From an uncultured Elusimicrobia bacterium (lineage in GTDB: Bacteria; Elusimicrobiota; Elusimicrobia; Elusimicrobiales; UBA9959), in the NCBI GenBank assembly GCA_903873295.1, contig CAIQNV010000121.1:1-47649 (forward strand): DNA of 47,649 nt, written 5' to 3'. Positions 16,192-24,157 of the stretch are shown here, in pieces; position 1 is the first letter of the stretch, and each line of letters opens with the position of its first letter. The translations under genes and the position numbers were made by a program. Below the pieces are notes generated by a model, which made no database searches, was not told where the DNA came from, and saw nothing but the letters and a program-made list of their open reading frames with translations.

Positions 16192-17475
16192 ATGAAAAAA
16201 GTTTTATTTTGCGCAGTGCTGGCTTTGTGTCCCGCTTTCGCTTTTGCGGAGGACGCCGCTTCCGAGCTGGAGATGTTCTCGACCCCCGAGGTCGTGACCC
16301 AGGCGGCGGCCGCGGCGGGGGAGACCGGGGAAAAGAAGACCCTGGGGTTTTCCGGCGAGGTCCTAAGCGTGCTGGAGGATGTAGTCTACAGTTCCTCCAC
16401 CGGCAACCCGTTCAACTCGTACATCGTAGGCAATTTGATGCTCGACGCGCGCCTGAAGAACGGCGTCAAGGCTTTCGCCAACATGGAGACCGCCTACCAG
16501 TCCAAAACCAGAGAGACGACCTCCGTCCTGCGCGAGGCCTTCCTGGACTTCAATCTGAACCGTCGCGTTTATTTCCGCACCGGCAAGCAGGTGCTGCAGT
16601 GGGGCAGGTGTTATCTGTGGAACCCCACCGACCTTGTAAATATCGAAAAAAAGACCTTCGTGCGCAAGATAGGCTACCGTGATGGCGCTTACGGCGTTAA
16701 ATTCCACATGCCGTTCGGCACCGACTATAATATTTACGGCTTCCTCGATACGGGGAACGCGCCTGAGGACAGGGACCTGGGCGGCGCGCTGAAATTTGAA
16801 CTGCTCACCGGCAAGACCGAGATGGCTTTCTCCGGCTGGGCCAAGCGCAGCCGCCGGCCGGTTTTCGGCTACGATCTTTCAAGCCGGCTGGGACGGGTGG
16901 ACATAGCCGGAGAGGTCAGCGTGGCGCGCCGCGACAATACCCGCTTCCTCCGGGTCGGCGCGAACGGGCTTGAAATATACAGGAAGAACGAAGCTTGGGT
17001 CACCAAAGCCGCCGTGAATTTCAGCAGAGGCTACAGACTTGGTAATTTTAACGACAGGCTTACCGTGGCGACAGAGTTCTTCTATAATCAGACCGGCTAC
17101 ACTAAAAATCCGTTCAAGGACGGGACTGTTTATAATTTCCCCGGGCCGCTGGCGCTCTTCTATCCGGCCGGCGGCACTAAAAAAGAATTCCTGCTGGGCA
17201 GCGGTCTTTATGAGCCCAACTACCTGTCCAGGTACTACGGGGCCGTGTTCACGAGCGTCAGCCGGTTCATAATTACGGATATGACGCTGAACCTGAACTA
17301 TGTGCGCAACCTTAACGACCAGTCCGGCGTGCTTTCCACCGGCGTGACTTATAAAAATCTTGGCGATCTTTCGGCCGGCTGTCTGGTGAACGCCTACCTT
17401 GGCCCCGCGAACCGGGAATATACCTTCTCCGGAGCCAAGCTCTCCGTGCAGCTTACGGCGGGGGTCTCTTTCTAG
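16192..17475 (+). CDS. Outer-membrane β-barrel protein of the Lol-like operon
   Basis: A 427-residue exported protein. The signal peptide is MKKVLFCAVLALCPAFAFA. The mature part has a regular pattern of amphipathic strands ending in aromatic residues (SYIVGNLMLDARLKNGVKAF, VYFRTGKQVLQWGRCYLWNP, YNIYGFLDTGN) and finishes with a strand ending in phenylalanine (LSVQLTAGVSF), the usual signal for the outer-membrane assembly machinery. I cannot name the family with certainty; it resembles the DUF1302-like barrels seen beside LolA-like proteins and lipid transporters. Its position after the ATPase, permeases and LolA-like protein suggests it receives or exports their cargo. Confidence 0.8.
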   Translation: MKKVLFCAVLALCPAFAFAEDAASELEMFSTPEVVTQAAAAAGETGEKKTLGFSGEVLSVLEDVVYSSSTGNPFNSYIVGNLMLDARLKNGVKAFANMETAYQSKTRETTSVLREAFLDFNLNRRVYFRTGKQVLQWGRCYLWNPTDLVNIEKKTFVRKIGYRDGAYGVKFHMPFGTDYNIYGFLDTGNAPEDRDLGGALKFELLTGKTEMAFSGWAKRSRRPVFGYDLSSRLGRVDIAGEVSVARRDNTRFLRVGANGLEIYRKNEAWVTKAAVNFSRGYRLGNFNDRLTVATEFFYNQTGYTKNPFKDGTVYNFPGPLALFYPAGGTKKEFLLGSGLYEPNYLSRYYGAVFTSVSRFIITDMTLNLNYVRNLNDQSGVLSTGVTYKNLGDLSAGCLVNAYLGPANREYTFSGAKLSVQLTAGVSF

Positions 17476-17484
17476 GAAAATACT

Positions 17485-18051
17485 ATGGAAAAAGCGCGTC
17501 ATTTGACCATGGAAGAACTTGAGGCGGGGCTGCCTGAGATCTGCGGTTCGCCCAAAGATAAAGGCGCGCTTAAATTAATAGTGCGGCGGCCGCGGGCCGG
17601 CGAAAGGGAAGTGCTGGCGGAGGGGGCGCTGGATACGGCGGAGGGGCTTGTCGGAGATAATTGGAAAACCCGGGGAAGCTCCCGCGCGCCGGGCCGGGCG
17701 GCGGATCCGGATTCGCAGCTTACCATCATGAAGTCCCGCGTGATCGCGCTGCTTGCGCGGGCCGAAGACAGATGGCAACTGGCGGGCGACCAGCTTTTCA
17801 TCGATCTGGACCTGAGCGAGGAGAATCTTCCGCCCGGCACCCGGCTGGCGCTGGGCTCGGCGGTGATAGAGGTCACCGCTAAGCCGCATGTCGGCTGCAA
17901 AAAGCTTGTGGACTATTTCGGTCCGGCCGCGATGAAATTCCTCAATCTGCCGGCCCGGCGGCAGCTCCGGCTGCGCGGCGTTAACGCCCGGGTGATCAGG
18001 CCGGGGAAAGTCCGGGCCGGGGATACCGCCCGCAAGCTAACCGTCAAATGA
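17485..18051 (+). CDS. MOSC-domain protein
   Basis: A 188-residue protein of the MOSC fold (molybdenum cofactor sulfurase C-terminal). It has LIVRRPRAGEREVLAEG, a GLVGDNWKTRG segment, the QLTIMKSRVIALLA strand-helix, and the conserved cysteine in KPHVGCKKLVDYFG that receives a sulfur or binds the cofactor. Stand-alone MOSC proteins act in molybdopterin-linked or sulfur-transfer chemistry; the exact reaction is unknown. AGGA precedes the ATG, only nine bases after the barrel stop. Its stop overlaps the next start by ATGA. Its presence in an envelope operon is unexpected. Confidence 0.88.
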   Translation: MEKARHLTMEELEAGLPEICGSPKDKGALKLIVRRPRAGEREVLAEGALDTAEGLVGDNWKTRGSSRAPGRAADPDSQLTIMKSRVIALLARAEDRWQLAGDQLFIDLDLSEENLPPGTRLALGSAVIEVTAKPHVGCKKLVDYFGPAAMKFLNLPARRQLRLRGVNARVIRPGKVRAGDTARKLTVK

Positions 18052-18401
18052 AAATATTTTCCTGGAAGAAGGCCGTTTCGGCGCTGGTTCTGTGCGCCGG
18101 CCTTGCGCCCTGCGGCACCTGTGCGGACTGGACGCCTTTAAAACTTCAGCTGTACGGGGATATCGCTTTCCCGAGGGTGGACACGGTGAGAGGCCTGAGC
18201 TTGAACTTCGCCGGCTACACCGAAAATCTTTACGGGCTGCAGGCCGGCTTTTATAATTCCGCCGTCAATGTAAGAGGCGTGCAGCTGGGCCTGGTGAATG
18301 TCTGTAAAAATACGCTGAAAGGCGTCCAACTGGGCTTCGCGAATATCGGCGGAAAGAACGCGCTGCTGCCGGTCACTATCGGGATCAACATAGGGTTTTA
18401 G
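18048..18401 (+). CDS. Small exported protein with G-x-Q-x-G-x-x-N surface repeats
   Basis: A 117-residue protein with a signal peptide (about residues 1-25) and three degenerate repeats: YGLQAGFYNSAV, RGVQLGLVNVCK, KGVQLGFANIGG. These match the LA_2272/LA_2273-type surface-repeat family as I remember it, usually seen in surface proteins of unknown role. It ends with IGINIGF, an aromatic last residue that would suit a small barrel or barrel-associated protein. The start lies inside the MOSC stop codon (ATGA), so both are coupled. Confidence 0.75.
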   Translation: MKIFSWKKAVSALVLCAGLAPCGTCADWTPLKLQLYGDIAFPRVDTVRGLSLNFAGYTENLYGLQAGFYNSAVNVRGVQLGLVNVCKNTLKGVQLGFANIGGKNALLPVTIGINIGF

Positions 18402-18412
18402 CCGGAGGAAAA

Positions 18413-18844
18413 ATGAAACCAGTTCTCTTCGCGGTTCTGACGGCGGTCTGCTGGAGCATCGGCGGCTTCTTTGAGAAAAAAGGGCTGCGCCTCGGCAACT
18501 TATCACCGGTAATGGGCATAACCGTAAGGACTGCCACCGCCCTCCTTGTCCTGGCGGTCGCCAGTTTCCCGCATTGGAAGACCCTCGCGGTCGCGGGGGT
18601 CACGCCGCTGCTCTATCTGGTGCTGGGCGGAGGCGTGCTGGCGGGCTCGATGGGGATGCTGTTCTTTTATACGGGGATAGCGACCGGGGAACTGAGCCGC
18701 GTGATCCCGGTGGCTTTCGGGTTAACGCCGCTGCTGGGCTTTCTTCTGGGCGCTATCGTAATGAAAGAGCCCGTAACCTTCTATAAAACGCTGGGCGTGA
18801 TCTTCACTTCCATCGGCGTGCTCTGCATCGCCGGCGGCCGATAA
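18413..18844 (+). CDS. EamA-type small membrane transporter (single domain)
   Basis: A 143-residue protein with about five hydrophobic segments, equal to one half of a drug/metabolite transporter. LFAVLTAVCWSIGGFFEKKGL opens it and KEPVTFYKTLGVIFTSIGV is the typical last-helix motif with the conserved glutamate-proline. Single-domain members work as dimers, like the SMR family. GGAGG lies just before the ATG. It is 11 bases after the surface-repeat gene and ends the plus-strand operon, facing the aldehyde dehydrogenase gene. Substrate unknown. Confidence 0.88.
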   Translation: MKPVLFAVLTAVCWSIGGFFEKKGLRLGNLSPVMGITVRTATALLVLAVASFPHWKTLAVAGVTPLLYLVLGGGVLAGSMGMLFFYTGIATGELSRVIPVAFGLTPLLGFLLGAIVMKEPVTFYKTLGVIFTSIGVLCIAGGR

Positions 18845-18867
18845 TCCCCCTGCCCGCATTCTAAATC

Positions 18868-20466
18868 TTATTTAAGGCTGTTATCCACCAACCGCCGCAC
18901 GCGGCGCGGATTGGTTTCGCGCAGCTCCTCGGGCAGGGCCGCGTCAGGGAAGCCCTGAAAACAGACCGGCCGCACATACCTGTAGATCGCCGCGGTCCCC
19001 ACGCTGGTAAAGAAGCTGTGCGTCGTGGCGGGATAGGGGCCGCCGTGGTGCAGGCTCGCGCAGGGCTCAAGGCCCGTCGGGAACCCGTTAAAAACTATCC
19101 GACCCGCCTTGCGCTGAAGCGCCCGCACAAGCCCGCCTTGTTCGCGCAGCTCGCTTTCCGTGCCATGGATGGTGGCGGTAAGGCTGCCCGGCATGTTCCG
19201 GGCTATCTCCAGCATCTGCGCCGTGTTTTTACAGCGGTAAATGACGGTGGCGGGGCCAAAAACTTCCTCGGACAGTTCCGGCCTGCGGCGCAGCAGCGCG
19301 GCGTCGGCGGTAAATATTTTGCAGACCGCCATCTTGGGTCCGGCGCCGCGGGACGCCCCGCCCAGCGCGGTTCCGGCCAGCTTGACGCCCGGAATGGAGG
19401 ATAGCCGCTCCGTGCCGCAGTCATACGCTTTCTGTATGCCGGCATGCAGCATGGCGGCGGGGGGGATACAAGAGGCGTTTTTGCATACCGCTGTCAGGAA
19501 CCTCTCGTACGCGGGTCCGGCTACGGCCAGGACCATGCCCGGGTTAGTGCAGAACTGCCCCACGCCGGTGTTCAGTGAACGCACAAAACCTTCGGCTATA
19601 CCTTCCGCGCGCGCGGCCGCGGCGCCCGGCAATATGAAAACAGGATTTACGCTGCCCATCTCCGCGTACAAGGGGATCGGCGCAGGCCGCGCGGCCGCGG
19701 CGTCGAACAGCGCCCTGCCGCCCTTGAGCGAGCCGGTGAAAGCGACTGCCGCGGTAAGAGGATGCTTCACCAGCGCAAGGCCCGCTTCGTAGCCGGAGGA
19801 CTGGAGCAGAGAGAACATGCCCGGCGGCAATTTAGCCCAGACAATAGCTTCGGCGATAACGCGGGCGACCAGCTCACAGGTGCCCGGGTGTGCCGGATGT
19901 CCTTTTGCCACCACCGGGCAGCGCGCGGCGAAGGCCGCCACGGTATCTGTGCCGGCCACGGAGATGGCCAGCGGGAAATTGCTGGCCCCGAAAACCACCA
20001 CCGGCCCCGCTCCCATGAAAATAGTCCGTATGTCCGGCTTAGGCAGCGGTTTGCGGCCCGGTATGGCGTGATCTATGCGCGCCTGCGCCCAGGAGCCGTC
20101 CAGCGCAAGCTCCGCGAAAGCCCGCGCCTGCCCGGCGGTGCGCGCGAGTTCCGAGCGCAGCCTCTCCGCCGGCAGCGCCGTTTCCAGCTGCGCCCGCTCT
20201 ATGATGGCGGCGGAGCCCGCCTCCAGCCCGGCCGCGATCCGCTCCAGCAGCCCCGCGATCTTTTTGACCGGCACGGTCTGTAAAATTTCAAAAGCTTCGT
20301 CCGCCAGTTCGAGCGCGCAGTTTACTTCGGCGCCGCCGGCCTCGCAGAAAGCCGTAGGGAGCTCCGTCCCGGCAGCCGGATCAATACCCCTGAAACGTCC
20401 GCCCGCGCCGCAATATTTCCCGCCAATAAGATGCTTGCCCGTCAATTCTTTTTCGATTGGTTTCAT
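18868..20466 (-). CDS. NADP-type aldehyde dehydrogenase (α-ketoglutarate semialdehyde DH-like)
   Basis: A 532-residue dehydrogenase oxidising an aldehyde to an acid. It opens with MKPIEKELTGKHLIGGKY, as in the α-ketoglutaric semialdehyde dehydrogenase branch. The cofactor site is FGASNFPLAISVAGTDTVAAFA with KGHPAHPGT; the catalytic glutamate is in YAEMGSVNPVF and the catalytic cysteine in GVGQFCTNPG. FGPATVIYRCKN is the conserved C-terminal block. The true substrate could be another sugar-acid or fatty aldehyde. It runs in the direction of the hydrogenase operon, 64 bases after the maturation protease, so it may be its last gene or an independent one. Confidence 0.9.
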   Translation of the reverse strand: MKPIEKELTGKHLIGGKYCGAGGRFRGIDPAAGTELPTAFCEAGGAEVNCALELADEAFEILQTVPVKKIAGLLERIAAGLEAGSAAIIERAQLETALPAERLRSELARTAGQARAFAELALDGSWAQARIDHAIPGRKPLPKPDIRTIFMGAGPVVVFGASNFPLAISVAGTDTVAAFAARCPVVAKGHPAHPGTCELVARVIAEAIVWAKLPPGMFSLLQSSGYEAGLALVKHPLTAAVAFTGSLKGGRALFDAAAARPAPIPLYAEMGSVNPVFILPGAAAARAEGIAEGFVRSLNTGVGQFCTNPGMVLAVAGPAYERFLTAVCKNASCIPPAAMLHAGIQKAYDCGTERLSSIPGVKLAGTALGGASRGAGPKMAVCKIFTADAALLRRRPELSEEVFGPATVIYRCKNTAQMLEIARNMPGSLTATIHGTESELREQGGLVRALQRKAGRIVFNGFPTGLEPCASLHHGGPYPATTHSFFTSVGTAAIYRYVRPVCFQGFPDAALPEELRETNPRRVRRLVDNSLK

Positions 20467-20530
20467 AATGCGCCGGCCTGTCTCGCGCCTCTCCCCGGTT
20501 ATCGAGTTATCGTGCAGCGTCCCCTGTCTG

Positions 20531-21007
20531 CTACTCCCGGCAGCCCCAGGCGGTCAGGATCTCGCGGGCCGCGGCCGCCATGGCGGGGAGGGCCTGTTTC
20601 GCCTCCGCCGTAAGAGTTTCCCGGAACACCGTGGGGTCGCTCACTTCCATGCACACCACCTGAAGCTCCGTCGGAAAAGCCAAGCCCAGCCGCTCGGCCA
20701 GCTCCAGAATATGCGGCAGGCCGGCCGAATGCTGCGAGGGCGCCACGCAGCGGCGGAAATCCTCCCGGTCCCAGCGAAGGATCGTGCCCGCCGGACACTT
20801 GCCCGTAGCCGCCGCGTCAAGAATAAGCGCCCTGCCATAGGATTCAAGATGGTCCAGCAGCGGCAGGCCCGCCTCCCCCGTCTCGACCACCACCACGCTC
20901 TTCGGGAATTCCGCGCGCAGCAGCCTGGCCGCGTAAAAAGCCACGCCGTCATCCCCCAGGATATCGTTGCCCAAGGCAAGCACCAAAGTTTTGGCTTGAA
21001 GAGTCAT
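20531..21007 (-). CDS. [NiFe]-hydrogenase maturation protease (HycI/HyaD family)
   Basis: A 158-residue endopeptidase that removes the C-terminal tail of the hydrogenase large subunit once nickel is in place. I start at ATG 21007 (MTLQAKTLVLALGNDILGDD); a longer frame to 21166 runs through a hairpin element and reads as low-quality sequence. Motifs: GNDILGDDGVAFY with the first metal-binding acid, ETGEAGLPLLDHLES, the second acid in LILDAAATG, and a histidine in PSQHSAGLPHILE. The likely substrate is the MvhA-type subunit just upstream, whose tail after DPCFGCATH is about 25 residues. No clear Shine-Dalgarno is visible. Confidence 0.92.
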   Translation of the reverse strand: MTLQAKTLVLALGNDILGDDGVAFYAARLLRAEFPKSVVVVETGEAGLPLLDHLESYGRALILDAAATGKCPAGTILRWDREDFRRCVAPSQHSAGLPHILELAERLGLAFPTELQVVCMEVSDPTVFRETLTAEAKQALPAMAAAAREILTAWGCRE

Positions 21008-21032
21008 TAGTTTGTTGTTCCGTAGAGCGATT

Positions 21033-21173
21033 CTGCGGCGCGGCGGGGAGACCGGGTTAGCAAAACCGCGTCGGAGGCCGACGCTTGCGTAAGCGCGGAG
21101 GCCGAGACCCGGAAGGGCGGGCACGGTGTGCCCGACCCTGTTTTTGCGTTCCGGTCTTCCCGTCACGCCGCAG
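21033..21173. repeat. Inverted-repeat hairpin element inside the hydrogenase operon
   Basis: The ends 21033-21055 and 21151-21173 are 23-base inverted repeats with three mismatches (CTGCGGCG…AGACCGG). Inside are further palindromes: GCGTCGG-AGG-CCGACGC (21068-21084), GCTT-GCGT-AAGC (21083-21094) and GGGCAC…GTGCCC near 21117-21133. It occupies the whole gap between mvhA and the protease gene. It could be a mobile repeat, an mRNA-stability element or a partial terminator lowering protease expression. Confidence 0.75.
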
Positions 21174-21176
21174 CTG

Positions 21177-22691
21177 TCAGCGTCTGATCTCGCGGATAAC
21201 TTCGCCTTTAAGGTCGCGCAGCGTCACCACCATCGGCATCTCGCCGGGCAGCGTGTGCGTGGCGCAGCCGAAGCACGGGTCATAGGCCCTGAAGGCCATC
21301 TCCACCATGTTCAGCAGCCCGTCGTTAACTACTCCCTCTTTGATCAGGCCCTTGGCCGCCTTGTCCACGCTCATGGCGATGCGCGCGGAGTTATTCAAAG
21401 TCGCCACTATCAGGTTCGCCCGCTTTATCAGGCCTTTCTCATCGGTCTCATACTGGTGGATAAGCGTGCCGCGGGGAGCTTCCACCGCGCCCACGCCTAT
21501 CTTCGGGATCTTTGTCGGGATAGTGCGGAATTCCCCGCTTACTATCTCCGGGTCGTTGAGCAGCTCCACCATGCGCTCGGCGGCCTGTATCATCTCCACT
21601 ACGCGCGCCCAGTGGTTGGCCAGCGTGTGGTGCACCGGCTTGCCGCCCAGCACCTTGAAATATTCCTCGTAAGCCTTCTGCGCCTCCGGCGTAGCCATGC
21701 CGTCGGCCGCGTTCAGGCGGGCCATCGGAGCCACGGCGAAAATACCGCTGTCCGCTCCCTCCGTAAAGCCCTTCCAGCCGACCTTCTTGAGGAAGGGGAA
21801 CTTGATATAGCTCCAGGGCTCCACATGCTCCGCTATATGCTCAAGGTAGTCCCGCACGGGGAACTTGGCGAATTCTTTGCCCTCGGGCGTCACCACCCGC
21901 AGGTCTCCGTCGTAAAAGTTCACCTTGTTGTTCTTGTCCACCATGCCCATATAGTAAGTCTTATGAGTAAAGGCGTCCGAAGTGATGAGTTTCACATAGG
22001 CTTCGTTCTTTAAAACGATGTCATGGAAAACCTGCAGCGTGAACTTCGCGAACTCCAGCCCCTCTTTGGCTATCTCCTTGAACTTCGGCAGCTCCGCCGG
22101 CGAGATCCCTTTGGCCACGCCGCCGGGCAGGCCCAGCACCGGGTGGATTACCTTGCCGCCCGCGTAATTGATGATCTCGCGGATGCGGCGGCGCATGGAG
22201 ATAACTTTTTTGCCCACGTCCAGGCCCACCTTGCCGATAACCCCTACGATATTGCGCAGTTCCTTCGGGGCGTCGGGGCCCACGATGAAATCCGGCCCGC
22301 CCAGCACATAGACATGCAGGGCGTGGTCCTCGAGCATGAAGGCGTTATAGACCAGCTCCCGTATCTTGCGGCCGGCCGGGTGGCAGTCCACTTCGTAAAG
22401 AGCGTCCAGCGCCTTAGTCGAGGCCATGTGATGCGCCGTGGGGCAGACCCCGCAGATGCGCGAAGTGAGCTGCGGCATATCCTCGGACGGCCGGCCCTGG
22501 CAGAACACCTCGAAGCCCCGGAGCTCCGGGATCTGGAGATAGGCCCTGTCCACGTTGCCCTGGTCGTTCAGGAAGATCTCTATCTTGCCGTGCCCTTCCA
22601 GGCGCGTGATGGGGTCGATGGAGACTGTGCGCTTGCCTGAGTTGGCCTGCTGGTGCGCCTGGTTCCAAACTTTCTGAGCGGTCTTTTCCAT
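21177..22691 (-). CDS. mvhA: F420-non-reducing type [NiFe]-hydrogenase large subunit (MvhA-like)
   Basis: A 504-residue catalytic subunit carrying the Ni-Fe centre. The nickel ligands are in RICGVCPTAHH (N-terminal pair) and DPCFGCATH (C-terminal pair). The protein continues about 25 residues past this histidine (TLPGEMPMVV and on), the tail removed by the maturation protease encoded next. Overall sequence and neighbours (MvhD, MvhG, HdrABC) place it in group 3c, which splits H2 and sends electrons to a heterodisulfide reductase. AGGAG lies eight bases before the ATG; the gap after mvhG is 10 bases. Cytoplasmic. Confidence 0.95.
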   Translation of the reverse strand: MEKTAQKVWNQAHQQANSGKRTVSIDPITRLEGHGKIEIFLNDQGNVDRAYLQIPELRGFEVFCQGRPSEDMPQLTSRICGVCPTAHHMASTKALDALYEVDCHPAGRKIRELVYNAFMLEDHALHVYVLGGPDFIVGPDAPKELRNIVGVIGKVGLDVGKKVISMRRRIREIINYAGGKVIHPVLGLPGGVAKGISPAELPKFKEIAKEGLEFAKFTLQVFHDIVLKNEAYVKLITSDAFTHKTYYMGMVDKNNKVNFYDGDLRVVTPEGKEFAKFPVRDYLEHIAEHVEPWSYIKFPFLKKVGWKGFTEGADSGIFAVAPMARLNAADGMATPEAQKAYEEYFKVLGGKPVHHTLANHWARVVEMIQAAERMVELLNDPEIVSGEFRTIPTKIPKIGVGAVEAPRGTLIHQYETDEKGLIKRANLIVATLNNSARIAMSVDKAAKGLIKEGVVNDGLLNMVEMAFRAYDPCFGCATHTLPGEMPMVVTLRDLKGEVIREIRR

Positions 22692-22701
22692 AATATTGCT
22701 C

Positions 22702-23667
22702 CTAGTTAAGCTTGCGCCGCAGCAGGCACTTTGAAAGGCCGTAGCGGTAGAAGGTCCCTATGGGGTCGGGAATGCCGTCGAGGACGGCGTCTATCTCTTT
22801 TACTTCTTTCGGGGCGATATTCGAGAATACCGACGAGACGAATTTCGCGCCCTGGTCTTTTACCCTTGAAGTAGGCCCGAAGCAGCCGGTGCAGGGCATA
22901 TTGCCGCCCGGGCAGAGGGCTTCGCAGCCGCCCCGGGTGGCCGGGCCCATGCAGACCAGGCCCTGCGCCAGCAGGCACTTTTCCGGGTCGATCTGGACCT
23001 GGTGCGGCCGCTTGAACTCGGTCAGCGCGAGATCGGCCGGCTTGGAGTCCTTGCGCTTGCATTCCTCGCAAAGCGCTATGTCCGGCGACAGCACCGTCCC
23101 CACGGGCGGCAGTTTGCCCGTGAGCAGGGCCAGCACCGCGGCCATTATCAGCTTGGGCGTGGGCGGGCAGCCGGGGAGGTAATATTCCACGTCTATAACC
23201 TGGTCGAGCGAGCGCACCATGCCGTGCAGCTCGGGCAAAGTCAGCGTGCGGCCCTCGTCCTCGCATTTCAGCTGAGGGCGGGTTTTATTCGGATTGTCCA
23301 GGCCGGGGCAATCCTCGTAAACGTATTTCAGGATCCCCTCTTTGGTGGACTGGTTGGCCAGGGCCGGGATGCCCCCGGAATTGGCGCAGGCGCCGAAAGA
23401 GATAACCACCTGGCTCTTTCTCCTCAGCAGGCGCACCCATTCCTCCTGCTCCGTGGTGCGCACCGCGCCGTTTATGAAGCAGGCCACGATAGATTTGTCG
23501 GGCCGGGCTTCGATATCGGATCTCTTGAAATCCATCGCGACGGGCCAGAGCACTATGTCCACGGCCTCCACGACCTTCAGGATATCTTCGGCGAGATCCA
23601 CCACCGCTTCTTCGCAGCCGCCGCAGGAAGCGCACCAGTAAAAAGCTACTTTAGGTTTATCGGGCAT
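22702..23667 (-). CDS. mvhG: [NiFe]-hydrogenase small subunit (MvhG-like)
   Basis: A 321-residue electron-relay subunit. The proximal cluster site is formed by WCASCGGCEEA, a cysteine in SFGACANSGG and YYLPGCPPTP. A C-terminal cysteine-rich part (ALCEECKRKDS, EKCLLAQGLVCMGPATRGGCEALCPGGNMPCTGC split along the chain) binds further iron-sulfur clusters. No twin-arginine signal is present, so the enzyme stays in the cytoplasm, as expected for group 3c. It overlaps the mvhD stop by 11 bases. Confidence 0.95.
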   Translation of the reverse strand: MPDKPKVAFYWCASCGGCEEAVVDLAEDILKVVEAVDIVLWPVAMDFKRSDIEARPDKSIVACFINGAVRTTEQEEWVRLLRRKSQVVISFGACANSGGIPALANQSTKEGILKYVYEDCPGLDNPNKTRPQLKCEDEGRTLTLPELHGMVRSLDQVIDVEYYLPGCPPTPKLIMAAVLALLTGKLPPVGTVLSPDIALCEECKRKDSKPADLALTEFKRPHQVQIDPEKCLLAQGLVCMGPATRGGCEALCPGGNMPCTGCFGPTSRVKDQGAKFVSSVFSNIAPKEVKEIDAVLDGIPDPIGTFYRYGLSKCLLRRKLN

Positions 23668-24157
23668 GGACTGTCTCCTCCTTAGCGGCGCTCTTGCTCA
23701 CCTGCGCCTCCAGCTCCTCTATTTCTTTATCCCATTCCTTGAATTTGCCGGGCAGGTCCAGCGGGCCGAGCTTGCGCACCTTTTCGGTCATGTCGTTGAT
23801 CACGGTCCGCACCTTGTCGCCCTCCGCGCCGGAGATCCACTCCAGGCGGAAGCGGCCGTCGTAAATGCCCATGTCTTTGAGCATCCGCTCCAGCATGCGC
23901 ATGCGGCGCAGGGTCTTGTAGTTGCCCTCGGCGTAGTGGCAGTCGCCGGGGTGGCAGCCGCCCAGCAGCACGCCGTCGGCGCCGCGCGCGAAAGCCTCCA
24001 GCACGAACTGCGGGTCGACGCGGCCCGAGCACATTACGCGTATCACGCGCACGTTGGGGGCGTATTTAAGGCGCGAAACCCCGGCCAGGTCCGCGGCCGT
24101 GTAGGTGCACCAGTTGCAGAAGAACGCGACTATCTTCGGTTCGAATTTTTCGGTCAT
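23657..24157 (-). CDS. mvhD: MvhD, [2Fe-2S] linker between hydrogenase and Hdr
   Basis: A 166-residue protein that passes electrons from the hydrogenase to HdrA. Start chosen at ATG 24157 (MTEKFEPKIVAFFCNWC), which overlaps the hdrA stop by ATGA; the longer frame is a shadow of hdrA. The cysteines that bind the cluster are visible: FFCNWCTYTAAD, VIRVMCSGRVDP, LLGGCHPGDCHY. Length is at the long end for the family, with a charged C-terminal tail. Its place between hdrA and mvhG is the classic order. Confidence 0.95.
   Translation of the reverse strand: MTEKFEPKIVAFFCNWCTYTAADLAGVSRLKYAPNVRVIRVMCSGRVDPQFVLEAFARGADGVLLGGCHPGDCHYAEGNYKTLRRMRMLERMLKDMGIYDGRFRLEWISGAEGDKVRTVINDMTEKVRKLGPLDLPGKFKEWDKEIEELEAQVSKSAAKEETVHAR

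Noticed and set aside
21008-21166. N-terminal extension of the hydrogenase maturation protease
   Set aside because: It reads through the inverted-repeat element; family homology starts at TLVLALGNDILGDD.
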